DNA of 64,000 nucleotides from Lepidurus packardi. Taxonomy: Eukaryota > Arthropoda > Branchiopoda > Notostraca > Triopsidae. The notes under the pieces are model-generated. The model saw nothing but the letters and a program-made list of their open reading frames with translations. It was not told the DNA's origin and did no database searches. Both the position numbers and the translations under genes were made by a program. Location: assembly GCA_023053545.1 (NCBI GenBank), contig JAKZAN010000002.1, positions 11,404,790-11,468,789 on the forward strand, written 5' to 3'. Positions 12,343 to 23,058 of the stretch are shown one piece after another (the stretch's first letter is position 1; each line of letters begins with the position of its first letter).

Positions 12343-13537
12343 GATTAAGGAAGCGGACAATTTGTAGCTACTTTGAAACTTACGAATCCAAAAGGATGGT
12401 ATTATAAGTTGTGTTACATAAACTTGAAATCCCTTCGATGCTGATCTCAGATATACGGGGTGTATTTATTGCTTCGTATACTGACTACCTTTTTAAGCGT
12501 TACCTTTTAATATACATAGGTATTTCATTAATCGACTTAAAGTTTTGACATCCGAATGTACAAAAATGTAGCAATTAACACTGTGCCATTGTGGTCTTTC
12601 CTTGCTTTCTGTCACGTCATAAAATATCCTCTTTGTTCGTAACTTCGCGGCCTACTTTGTCATCCGGTTGTGAGGCTACAAAGCCGATAAAGTTATTTGT
12701 TATATAGTATTGATACCTTTGGCAGCATGCCTTAGTTATCCGTCGATTTTGATTTTAATTAAGGTACGTTATTTCGAGGTAATGAATTTCGTGTAATGTT
12801 ATTCCAATAATACAAACTAAATCCAAGAACCTTGGCAATTTTTTTTATTCATTCTTTACCATAAAGTAGAGCCACCTCTTGCTACTAAAGTGCAGCTCTT
12901 TGCCCACTTTATTTTCTACTTACTGGCCTGGTTAACCCTGGCTTCCCTTCAACAAGCGGATAAATCTTTCGCCTTTTACTATTACTGGCCTGGAGTGGAA
13001 AATTGTGTACTGTACGATGTTAAAATGTGAAGAATCGTTATATCAAATTTATTACAATTATCCAAATAAAGGGTGACAGTGAATTACATGATAAGCAAGT
13101 ATGACAGGACATGTTATATTGGTATGAATCCAAATAATAGGAATCTTGCTTTTTAAGACGATTACTTGCAGTCTTCCGTAGCTTTTATGAAAATTTGAAG
13201 TAAAAGTGGGATTGACAATTGCATATTAGGTTAAAAATGGCAACCTAGTGTAAGGTATAACTTATTTTGAAGGGTCAATTAAACCCTGTCTGTATAGTTT
13301 TACACATACCAACATTGGAAGAGAATGGGTTGAGTAGTAGGACTGTTCGCAATTTACAAAATGTGTACCGTACGTTATCTGACGGGTAATTGAAAAGAAT
13401 GGCTCAGTTTATATGATATGGCTTAGTTTGACGTTTCGCGTGCATGCGAAAATTGCGAAGCACTCGCTTTTTTTGGGTCACGTAAACTTGCCGGATTTGA
13501 TCTAAGTTTCTCCCGAGAGATAATTGAGCGTAAACTG
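12343..13537. other. Convergent 3' flank between SLC6 paralog 2 and the claudin-like gene
   Basis: No coding exon is seen. The SLC6 gene (+) and claudin-like gene (-) end toward each other here, so this should be two 3' UTRs. An AATAAA at about 13065-13070 on the plus strand could be the SLC6 poly(A) signal. Confidence 0.5.
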
Positions 13538-15058
13538 CTACAAGAAAATTACAGGATTGTAACGCATGATTTTGGCGAAGAAAATCCAAAGTATGCTCGC
13601 AGAAAGCATTAAGGCAGCACCAGCCCATCCAAAATCCATGCTCCAAGCCACAGAGAAAGTTCGCGTATGAATATACTCCGGGTTAACTTCGTCCTCCGGA
13701 ATACCACAATCACGTTTAGATGTGCGTTTAAAGTACATTATGGTCAAGGTAAACGATGCAAAAGCAGCTGAAAGATTTAATCCCAGAAAAATTATGATTG
13801 AATAGATTTTTTTGAATGATGAACTCTTATTTGTATACCTGATAAAAGAAACATTACTCCCGTGATCAAGACAGCATTAATTTGCCGTTTCACGATACCA
13901 AAAATTCCCAAAAGTGAAGAAGACCCGAGTAAGATCAAACATACCAGAGCACAAGATATAGATAGGTTGTGCATTCCTAAACAACAACATACAAATCAAC
14001 TAATAAACATTCTACAAAAAGTTTTCGTATATATTACTGGACGGCGCATGTTCATTTCTGTGTCCTCCTGCTGTGGAAATGACCACGTTTTCCTCGGTTT
14101 CTAAATTGTCCATATAATTTGTGCATTTGGCTCGCTGAAATCCCATCTCTCTCAGAATCCGAAGCTCGGAATCTAAATTGTCTCGGATTAGAGTTGAATC
14201 CTTCGATTTTTCCTTTGGTTATTTTCCTTTGAATAGTTTTTATCTCTTACCTAGAATATCCAAACAAAGATGCCAAATGCCGCCGTACATAGGAACCAAA
14301 AACATGAGATTCACATCACGTACTCCCCGCTGCAAATGAGCTTGATTGTCCTTCATCTGGAGCTGGCTGCCATCGTTCACAGTCGCTCCGTTTATTTTCA
14401 ATGAACTTGATCCACGCTGCAGTGTGGAAGGCAGTATTGCTCTTTTCCGTCGAAAGACCGACGCGGAAAGGCTTTCAGCCTCGTCGTAGCTATCGTAGTT
14501 TTTCTCCAGTTCCCAAGAATCCTGAAAGTTGTTCTCGTTGCCGTCGTATGGCAAAATGCCTTGTGCGCCTTTTGACTTTTGTAGAGATAAGCTAGTAGGC
14601 TGGGCGGACAAGAAAACAGAGTCCCCATTACGACGCTTCGTTCGAGGCATTTCATTTCCGTGTACTTCACTATGAACTGTCACTTTACTGGAGTGTTGTA
14701 GCTGGAAAGCTGCTGCAGCAGCGGGTGCAAGGGGCGGAGCGCCTGTTTTGTACACAGCAATTCGAGCCACCTAGTCGAGAACATAAGATCAATACCAATT
14801 CATTACATATTTAGGTAGAAAAAAGTAATGATCACTAGTGTGAGGTACTACTTTGCCTTCGAAGAGCCAAGTAACACGCTGTGTATCATTGTGTCGATAA
14901 GCGATGAAATTGACCCGTGTGACGTTGTACCGCACGAGTTCCCAATACGGCGTAAATATAGAGAAACACAGCAAGGCAGAAGCTAATCCCGTCAAGCTTA
15001 AAGTTGAAAAGAGACAAAGAGCACTAGGTTGCACGAGAGGCTTTCGCTTTGAATCCAT
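13538..15058 (-). CDS. Claudin-superfamily tetraspan with very long first extracellular loop
   Basis: Four exons on the minus strand: 15058-14852, 14770-14251, 13976-13839, 13767-13538, giving 364 aa. TM1 is near residues 15-35 (LCLFSTLSLTGLASALLCFS). TM2 and TM3 come from the third exon and the start of the fourth (ISCALVCLILLG, then AVLITGVMFLLSG). TM4 is WAGAALMLSASILWIFF. The hallmark GGIWHLC (about residues 232-238) matches the claudin G-x-W-x-x-C pattern. The first loop is about 200 residues against about 50 in classical claudins. It contains an Ala-rich run, an RTKRR site and an RRKR site (residues 176-179) that fits furin. A long loop recalls the TMEM178-type members, but I cannot assign an ortholog. 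It probably acts in plasma-membrane junctions or as a channel accessory subunit. It is divergent from the claudin-superfamily gene at 16508. Confidence 0.8.
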
Positions 15059-16507
15059 CGTTGGGGCTTAGCGCTCTACTGCCTATAAACTCACTAACAA
15101 TGCTACCATGCGTATTTAAAACGCATTGGAATGTACGAAGATCACATCACAGCCACCTAATGTTGTTGCTACTCTGCCTTGTCCCCAAAAACTGATGGTT
15201 TTATAACTGAACCGATCGGTACCAGTGAACTAGCGAGCATAGAGCCCGTACTGAGTATGCGCACTTGTCTATTCTTTGTACGTGGTACAGAGCCGCGAAT
15301 TTCTTCCGCTGTCGTCGTAGGCGAATATTGTCTCCTAGTCTTCGCAATATCAAGAAACTATGTTAATGGTTGGCTTCTTCAGTCCTGGCTTAATCCTGGC
15401 TTAGGGTCTTAGCTTTTGTGTTATGTGTGTTATTTTTACTCTCGCTTTCCATGTACGAACACTTAAGACATGCAAAATTGAGGGATCTGCTAGAAGCAGG
15501 GTGAGCTGTCTCGCTTTTGTTAGCGGACAAATCGATGCAATTCGCCCATTGTTTTCCAAAGATTATTTCTTGCTGTCATAAAGCTGGACGACAAGGTATA
15601 ATATCAGTTTTTTCTCCCTTTGTTGTTTTAATCATGAGGACCTTGCGTGCGCTTTTGTAAGTTTTAAAGACTAAGAGTCTTTGCTTGGCTTGTGCTGAAC
15701 TCAAGTTCAAAACGACGAACCCATTGTACCAGTTACCGTGCATATCCTATGGCTTAAATTTGGGTCCTTTACACTCCGAAGTAGTTCTTTCTATCGGGCA
15801 ATTCCTTTGAACTTTTTTATTGATATAGGTTATGCGGTTTAGCTTCATAATTAACGTTGACCAGTTTTAAACTCTTCCGTGGCGAAGCGCTAGGACTCGG
15901 GAACTATTACACCCTCACTAGTATCGTGTATGTGGGGTAGTGTTTTTATAGTCGACATACAAGCATAGCATGCCAGCGAACAGCAAAGCACCTCAAGCGC
16001 ACCTGCTAGGGCTACTTTGTGTAATATTCGGCTCATTATACATACTATTTCTACCTAGAGGCCATCCACCTTCTGACGAAGCTGCAGACAAGGAAGGGAC
16101 GAAGAAAGAGAAGAAGAGAGCATGAAGTGAAGGGGCAATAAGAGAACTGGTATATGCCGTGGGCGGTCTGCGAAACACTCCAGGTACGTAGAACCACCAT
16201 ATCAACGCCAGCAGAACCAAACCCAACAGGTAAGAAGGTTTTCTAACCTGAAGTAACCGTCTTATTCGTTGAACAGCAGCAGCAGCTTTTGGTTATACCT
16301 GGCAAGGCTGGTGGCATCGTTAGTCCTTGGAAGAATTTTCTTGTAGTGTTGGCAGCCATTTTCTGGGTGTCACACTTGGTGCTGGCACGTATACACTTGC
16401 AAATTCTTCTCGTTTTAACAACGCTTTTCGCAGTTTTAAGTGCAGGTGCTGCAAACATCTTTCGTGTAAATTTGTCCGTTTAGTGTGAACGAACGCTGAC
16501 TGGCACC
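15059..16507. promoter_or_regulatory. Divergent intergenic region between two claudin-superfamily genes
   Basis: The two tetraspan genes are transcribed away from each other from here. On the minus side a TTTAAATA element lies about 60 bp upstream of the 15058 start. The stretch also holds a small membrane-protein ORF at 15970-16125 and a second hydrophobic open frame near 16289-16483 that lacks an ATG start. Confidence 0.45.
15970..16125 (+). CDS. Candidate 51-aa single-pass membrane microprotein
   Basis: The ATG-to-TGA frame encodes MPANSKAPQAH, then one hydrophobic helix (LLGLLCVIFGSLYILFL, about residues 12-28), then a short PRGHPPSDEAAD linker and a strongly basic end (KKEKKR). This layout is that of small integral membrane proteins. 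A GT donor-like GTACGT lies at about 16183, so the frame could instead sit in a 5' leader exon of the claudin-superfamily gene starting at 16508. I do not recognise a family, and the start context (AGCATGC) is weak. Confidence 0.35.
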   Translation: MPANSKAPQAHLLGLLCVIFGSLYILFLPRGHPPSDEAADKEGTKKEKKRA

Positions 16508-19500
16508 ATGCCTTGCTCACCAATTTCGTTATCGCTAGCTACTGTGGCTGCCGTAGTTTCCGTGGCCCTTTTAGCCATCGCTTTTTCAACAGACAATTGG
16601 ACTCACGTTAAAGTGAAACGATCAGAAGTTGAGGTACAATGGACACATTTTTAGTCAACTTTCCCTTCAACTATCCCCTGAATTCTGTATCTTAAAATGA
16701 TAAAGGAAAAGAACAAGCAAGTTTCGAATCTTGTAATCAGGGAAAGTCACGGTGGTTTTTTTACTTTTAATTCTGTACTTTTTGTTTTTTCACATTTTTA
16801 TGTGATTATGATGATAGTAAATGGAATAAGGACATGGCTGGGTGATTTACCTCTCACCTGTGCCAGAAATGCATAACGCGTTTGTTACTGACCTCCCTGG
16901 TTGGTAACTGTTTAGGGATGAGCTCCAGACCTTGAAAAAATTGCCACCAAAACGCCGCCTACTTGGTTAAACTCGTTTCCTTGTTCGCTTGTTCGGTTTT
17001 TCTCTCTATTTTTTTTTTACCAAGGACAGAAAGGCGACATAGCAGAATAATTAATTCTCCCGTTAATGAAATATTGGGAAAGTCTAAGTAGGCGTCTCCC
17101 TCACCATTTTTTTTATTGTTGGCGTTTCGATCTTGGATAATAAGCATACAGTAAAGTAAGACTTCCTGGCACATTTAAAATAATTGCTTTCCTTGACCTC
17201 GATTTCAAGAATAGTTTTAATTTTTTTCATGGTTTTACTGAAATTAAGTAGCACATTACGTGCTACCTTTCTTGTCTGTCACATACCTAGAGCAAGGTCG
17301 AGTCGGTTTCGTGTCTCTCCGTGCAACCCAATCTTCCGTTAAATCATCTGTCTGTTACAGAGTCCAACGTGTTCACCTGACATATTTTATACATATTTTT
17401 TACGGTCGGTTATTTTTGCCGTGACGACCTTGAATTAAATAATTTCAAGTTAATATATGTATATTATTTTTCTTTCTCTAGCAATTGGTTAACTTACGTG
17501 GGGATGAAGGCAAACAAATCAGCAAAGACGAATTTGAAAAGAACTTTTGGTACTTCACTCGTACCCGAGGCTTGTTCCGAATTTGCTTCCCGGAGACAGT
17601 GCCTATAGGAAGTAAGTAATCTTAAGTTTGTAACGTGTCTTATTTATTTTATTATTATTATTTGTCTCGGATTGCGACGTGGGCAATAGCAACTGGGACT
17701 ACAGGGAGATTCTATCAACTTTTAACAAACCAGTTAGCATGTAGACCGGTTGTGGCGTAGAACATCCTTATGTGCTATTTCGCCTTCTCGTGCCGTGATT
17801 GCACATTTGACGTCACTCTTTTTTAGGAGCTCTGCTTATGACACTATCTTTAGTAGACTTATGGATGGCGTGATTGGTCTAGGTACAAGCCAATCTCGTC
17901 AAATGTGAAAGAACCTCCTAAGCAGATTGAGGGATGAATAATAATATAGGCCTGCAACCGAAACATGTACTACTATTAATGATACCCAAACTATGAAGGT
18001 CTAGGCTAGGTTTACCTAGGGGTAAGGTTTGAAAGTTCCTTGCTACTTATAATGTAGTGTAGACGGGAAGTTCAAGGGCGGTCGAAGCGACAACGCTTAA
18101 TGAGTTTTGGTATTCGCTAGCGTAACATAGAGATAGGGGACAACAGTGTGGGAATCGATATATTGGATAACAAAAGAGTTGAGAAGATATATGGCTAAAG
18201 TGTCGTCTTAGCATTACTAGGACTTAAAACCCCCACTTCATTTTATGATACAAGCCTATAGGATGAGCCTTTTTTTCCCTCCACGACTATAAAATGGTGT
18301 AATCCAAGTATTCATTTCGCTCTGTGGGATTCTATCATATTTTTTTTTTTTTTGCTTTAGCGTTGTTCGTCCGTGTTTTATTCTGGAAAACTAGACATTG
18401 CGTGTTCTAAAGTTTGTGTCGGGAAAGGGAAATTTTGCTGTGGGAAAATGAGGTTGCTGTGTCAGAACGGACATGATATGCTATTAGGGCCAGCAAAATC
18501 TAGTTGGAGAGACTTCGAAGACTTTTTCAATTCGATAAGACATTAGTTCCGCTAAGCTTAATCTAGGTTAATGTTAGCGAAAGTATTAGTGTTAGCTCTA
18601 TAATATCCATGCATTTGGACCCAATTTCAGAAGTTTAGGATCGTCAAATCTTGATTTCGTCAAGATTTTTTCTGAAGAACGTGTAAAGAATCGCGGTTAA
18701 ATGATCGTATTGAAGTGCATACTGGGGGGCTATTTTGATTTGTAACGGTAAGTTCATCTTTTTGGACGTTTCCTGTTAACTGTTTAAGGCTAGCGAAGCT
18801 GGCTTTTCAATCAAGATCTGGAACCGAGTGCGAGGTTGGATGATCTAGGTTAGTTGAGCATATCCAAAAGCGACCTAAAAGGTGACCACGCTTTTTCGGT
18901 TTACACGAACGTCATAGCCAGAAGCCCAAGAAGTAGGTTTGAGGCGTTTTTACCTTTTCTGGCTGACCAGCGGAATAAACTCTTCTTCTTATTGACTAGC
19001 TACTCTCTACCAGCTTTACTTTACCTTACGGGTCAGCTAACGGGAATATAGGACAAGGTAGGAAGATGTGTTCTTTGCCATACAAGAATCGAGTAGCTGT
19101 ACTTGCGACTAACTGGTAGCCGTTGATTCGACGTGGCGAAAATGCCAAATTGTAATGGTAGTGAAGTCAGTAAAGAGCGTACGACAGTGCTAACTTTCAT
19201 ACTTTTTGCGCTTTCTGACCTACTGCCTCGGTTTTCCCCAAAGCTACTGCCCACTCACATCCTACGAACATAGCTTAGGAACGCCGTTCTTTTTGTACGA
19301 AAAGAAAAAATACACCTAAAAATTGATTAACCTTTCCATGTACTTTAGCTAATTACTTCCTTCTTGTAGTATCGACGTATCGATCGCCAGTGGAAACCAT
19401 GTGCACAAATGTGGATTACTACATTCCAGATGACCGCGAGAAAACGAAGAACTTTGACGAACCTGCATTGGCTCATTTACGTAAGGGTTTCTCTAGTATG

Positions 19501-21137
19501 TTCCATCAACGGATCTAGGCATTGTTAATTCCTTCCCTGTTCATTAACTTTGCGTCGTGAGGGTAACATTTTACTTTACGCCTTGCGTCGTATAGGTTTA
19601 TTCGTTTCTCACCTTTGTTGTGCGTAAGGGCGTTTCCGTGGGAAAGCTTTTTACATTCTTGTTTAATGACTCGGAAATGCAAAGGTCAACATTCCCTGCG
19701 ATAGCGATTGTTCATCTTATAGCTTTTTATTGTGCGTTTATATTATTCCCCCCTCTTTTTTAGATATGGCCCGTGCGATGATTGCCCTCTTCATCGTTTC
19801 CTTCTTCTTCGATTTTGTGGCCTTTTGGACCGGTGTTGTGGGTTGCTGGCGAAGATCTCCGGCCAACGTTACCACCACAGCAATTCTCATGCTGATGGCA
19901 TGTAAGTTATGTTCCCTTAGTTCCGCCACTTCTGATTTCGGAGTGATTAACCTCAATTCACTCAATGTTTCACAATCCCTTGTCTGAAACTCAGCCGCAA
20001 ATGGGTCCTCGGCTGTTACATTTCGGATTGCGGTGCATCAACTGTGGGAGCTGCAATCAAATAGATACCTACTGAATGCATTTTTAGTTCCCGCTAACCC
20101 GATTCTTTTTTCTATTTATAGGTTTGTTTAGCGCTGGGGGAATGGGGCTTTGGCATGGTGTGGAATTTTACGAAAACGAGAAAATGGGCTCAGAAGAATA
20201 CGCTAAACCGGACGTAAGTTTAAGGTTCTTAGTAAGCGAAGCGGCATATCCTATAATGGGAACTATGCGCCGTGAAACACCTTTTCCTTGTTTATTAGTA
20301 TATTACGAAGGATACGAAGAGGGAAAGTAGTAAGGCTTCCGTTTCCGTTTAATGTTCGTGTAGGTTTTCAAAGAAACTTCGAATTTTTCAATGTTTGACT
20401 ACGACTACGCATGGTCGTTTGTGTTGGCTTGGATCAGCGTAGGGCTTTCTTTGATTTCTGCCATCTCCTTTGCTCTGTCTGCCTTCTTTATGGCAGGGGA
20501 AATTGCGGAAGTCAACAGATCCGAACACCTGTCATACGTGATGCCAGGTACTTTGTGCTGTCATTCCAGCCCAGCCTTTTGTTTACAAGCCGCATAGAAG
20601 CGTAGTCTGTAGTCTGCGGCTTTTATTATGGGGCAAACGAGCTCAAAGGTCTTAGTCTGTGTGTTGTTGTTGTTGTGTGTGCGGGAGCGCGGTTATAACC
20701 AAAATGCTTATATGTTTGTCCGTTCCCCTTTGATGGTTACTTTGTAGGCGCTAAAGCGTGCTCCTTTGGGCGCGTACCAAGTTGCGTACGACTGGTCGTA
20801 CATTATTGCGTGGATCGGGGTAGGCTTTGCCTTGCTGTCATCCATTTTATTTTCGTGTGCTGCCATCTGCCTTCGTCGTGAGCGGGAAAAGGAGGAAGCC
20901 ATTAATATGCAATATTTGATGCCGGGTTAGTTGTTTTAACATCTGTTGTAGATGGTTGCCTGCTTTGTGCTTGCCTTATATTATCCTTTAACCTTTTTTT
21001 CTTTTTACTGAGAGTTTCAGTGTCTCATCATGCTTTTCTGCTTTTCAGTTTACCCACAAAAACAACAGTATGCCTATGGATACGCTTATCCTGGACCATA
21101 CTACCATGGCTCACAGTACGGACCCTACAATTATTAA
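16508..21137 (+). CDS. Claudin/PMP22-superfamily tetraspan with mutually exclusive TM4 exons
   Basis: Constant exons are 16508-16633, 17482-17611, 19370-19480, 19764-19901, 20122-20213 and 21049-21137. Between the last two lies either exon A (20364-20547) or exon B (20748-20925), giving 289 or 287 aa. The start is CACCATGC at 16508. TM1 is LATVAAVVSVALLAIAF followed by NW. GLFRIC is the claudin-type loop motif. TM2 is ALFIVSFFFDFVAFWTGVVG; TM3 spans the ILMLMA/CLFSAGG junction. TM4 follows a YDYAWS or YDWS turn and is encoded by the alternative exons. The C-terminal tail is Tyr/Gly/Pro-rich (YAYGYAYPGPYY) and may be a ligand for cytoplasmic partners. Introns are long in the 5' half (848 nt, 1.76 kb). 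The protein probably forms or modulates epithelial junctions. The family is clear; no ortholog is assigned. Confidence 0.88.
20364..20547 (+). other. Mutually exclusive exon A (TM4 version 1)
   Basis: 184 nt, entering in phase 0 and leaving in phase 1, with TAG acceptor and GTACTT donor. It encodes YDYAWSFVLAWISVGLSLIS and ends in SYVMP. Compared with exon B it has an acidic post-TM segment (GEIAEVNRSEH) instead of a basic one. Confidence 0.85.
20587..20682 (+). promoter_or_regulatory. Stem-loop and UG-rich tract in the intron between exons A and B
   Basis: AAGCCGCA (20587-20594) pairs perfectly with TGCGGCTT (20615-20622). About 35 nt further on, a TGTGTGTTGTTGTTGTTGTGTG run (about 20658-20681) forms a UG-rich element in RNA, the kind of site bound by CELF/Bruno-type splicing factors. 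Its place in the 200-nt intron between two exclusive exons suggests splicing control; the role is inferred. Confidence 0.4.
20748..20925 (+). other. Mutually exclusive exon B (TM4 version 2)
   Basis: 178 nt, phase 0 to phase 1 like exon A, with TAG acceptor and GTTAGT donor. It encodes YDWSYIIAWIGVGFALLSS and ends in QYLMP, clearly homologous to exon A. The segment after the helix is basic and charged (RREREKEE). Using A and B together would shift the frame, because A leaves in phase 1 while B must be entered in phase 0. Confidence 0.85.
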
Positions 21138-21677
21138 AAAAAAAAGAAAACAAAACAGGCACGACATCCAGCGACTACAGTGGTGTATGGAAGCCAGATA
21201 TTTCGAAGACTTCTTGACCTTGTTCCATAGGAGCAATTTTGACTGATTCTAGATGCCTTTATGTTTGTAGTTCGTAATCATTTGGTCCATCGACTTTTTC
21301 TTGTTAAAAGAAGCGAAAAGCTAAAAAAAACTCCCTTTTGCTCCATCCCTATTTATAGGCTTGTACATAATTTGTGACGTTTAATTTTGTTGTTTAACAT
21401 TGACAGGTCTTCTCGTTTACAACTCTTTATTATGACGAAAGTGTGAACTAGACCCCACACGTATTTTATGAAACCATGCGTCTTGTTTTTATTGGAATAT
21501 AACATTTACAAAATATGGAAGTTCAAACTTTATTATCTAGATGATGTCGTTGGTTGCTCTAATGGTATACGGTCCATAATTTTAGAACAATTTTTTAGCT
21601 GGTGTAAGGCAGATAACAATCTGCTTCCGCATTCGCTCTATGAATGACAGGAATTAAGCGAATGAAATACAAAGGTA

Positions 21678-22358
21678 TTATACAAATGGTAGACCTACAT
21701 CTGGGCTAGGGCTGGTGGCATTGCCCAGTTCCTCCCAGTCGCTTCCGTCACCCAATTGGAAGCCAGGTTGGTATTGAGGCAGTTTTTCTAAGAGTTCCCG
21801 GCAAGTTCCAACACAATGAAGCATGTTTCTGCAGTAACATAAATTAAAAATTGCCATTTTTGACAGTCTGTACGTTACTTCTGGAATTCGTAAGGTAGAG
21901 GCAACCCTAGTTCAGGCTGAGAGTGAAAAAGTTCCTGTATTAGGGCTTTATGTTTTTCGACAGCAAGGACACGGACAGCGATCCCTCGCGAAGCAGGCAC
22001 TAAATTACACTTTAAACAGCTGTTTCATTTTTGCATCGCAATAACTTACCAAACTCTTCATCTGCAGGCTGTGCCAGTGCAGGCGCTTGATTTCCAGTCC
22101 TACTTGATTGTGTACTTTCTCGAGAGTCAGTCCCGGACAAACTGCAATGCGAAACTTTTACATGTTCCTTGTCCTATTAAAAATAAATACGATAAGGTTA
22201 CGTAGAAAAAAATCAAGCAGGCAAATTCTAAAAGAAGCACAAGCAGCAAGGTATTTTTCGCTCACATGTGTAGAGGACGAACTGGAATTTTCCTTTGCAC
22301 CTCGCAAACGCTCCAGGCTTTGTAGATAATATGACTCTACTTTATCGGACCCAAACAT
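21678..22358 (-). CDS. Unrecognised 162-aa protein, four exons
   Basis: Exons on the minus strand: 22358-22266, 22173-22050, 21999-21879, 21828-21678. The introns are 92, 50 and 50 nt, and all four exons keep one frame from ATG to TAA, which is strong evidence for a real gene. The N-terminal half is polar and Ser/Thr/Gln-rich (SSSSST, then STQSSR) and looks disordered. The C-terminal half looks folded and helical: AVRVLAVEKHKALIQEL, then LPYEFQKNMLHCVGTCRELLEKL, ending in GDGSDWEELG. There is no signal peptide or membrane segment, so it is probably cytosolic or nuclear. I do not recognise the family. It is tail-to-tail with the claudin-superfamily gene, about 540 bp apart. The first splice junction was chosen because the alternative acceptor at 22142 gives a stop. 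Confidence 0.75.
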
Positions 22359-22558
22359 CGCTTTTAAATTATATATTTGTGTTGTCTCACTCGTCGTAAC
22401 CGTTTGTTTTTCTTTAGCTGCAAACCAACGTGGCGGTTTAAAAGGGAATCGTTAGCCGCTTACTTATCCCGAATGTTATACACAAGCAACCATTAGATGG
22501 CGCTACTACTCCAAAATTAAGGAAAATTCGAATATCTGAAAAGGCTCGTTTTCTGCAC

Positions 22559-22657
22559 TACGTAAGCCTTACGTACATAGATTCGGGTTTACGTTCGGCA
22601 GCTTTTTCTAGACATCGTCTGGTGTTAACCAGACATATCCTCTGGTGTTAAGCCAGA
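22559..22657. repeat. Cluster of three palindromes
   Basis: TACGTAAG-C-CTTACGTA lies at 22559-22575, GTCTGGT-GTTA-ACCAGAC at 22617-22634 and TCTGG-TGTTAAG-CCAGA at 22641-22657. The last two are near copies of one TCTGGTGTTAA hairpin. They lie about 200-300 bp upstream of the start of the 162-aa gene on the minus strand. Confidence 0.8.
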
Positions 22658-22807
22658 ATTAACAAATCGGAGCTAAAGTTATATTCGCCTTATTGCCAGT
22701 TTATTCATTTGCAATGCACTTTCTTTTGTTGCCGTTCATATTCCAATCGTACATACAACGTAATTTAAGCATGCATGTGACATTCGTATGCTCCTAACAA
22801 CAGTATA

Positions 22808-23058
22808 TAATGGTACCTCGACATACGAGTGCCCCAACATACGAGTTTTTCGAGATACGAGCCGGCGAGCGAGTGATTTTTTGCTTTGAGTTACGAGCGA
22901 AATTCGAGATACGAGTTCGGTTTAGCAGGTCGGCCGGTAGCGCGCGTGCGCGGCACCGCCCACCACGGCCAGTGAATCACTTAGCTTCGAGATACGAGTA
23001 ATTCAAGATACGAGCAAGGTTGCGGAACGAATTAAACTCATATGTCGAGGTACCACTG
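22808..23058. mobile_element. Non-autonomous Tc1/mariner-type MITE, about 251 bp
   Basis: The two ends are inverted repeats: over 22 bp (with flanks) 22804-22825 and the reverse complement of 23041-23062 match at 20 positions, sharing TGGTACCTCGACATA. Each end is bordered by TA, the target duplication of this superfamily. The inside is a run of diverged CGAGATACGAG motifs around a GC-rich core (about 22930-22970) and has no transposase frame. The GGTACCTCG...ACGAG end sequence is of a type common in animal mariner-like elements. Confidence 0.8.

Noticed and set aside
16289..16483. Hydrophobic 64-codon frame upstream of the claudin-superfamily start
   Set aside because: No ATG start and no in-phase link to the downstream exons; probably 5' leader DNA.
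17802..17907. 11-bp inverted repeat CACATTTGACG / CGTCAAATGTG in a claudin-gene intron
   Set aside because: Short arms about 85 bp apart and no target duplication; could be a relic MITE but support is too weak.
21020..21217. Alternative acceptor at 21020 for the claudin last exon
   Set aside because: Gives a non-family tail, while the acceptor at 21048 yields the Tyr/Gly/Pro-rich tail and a stop in phase.
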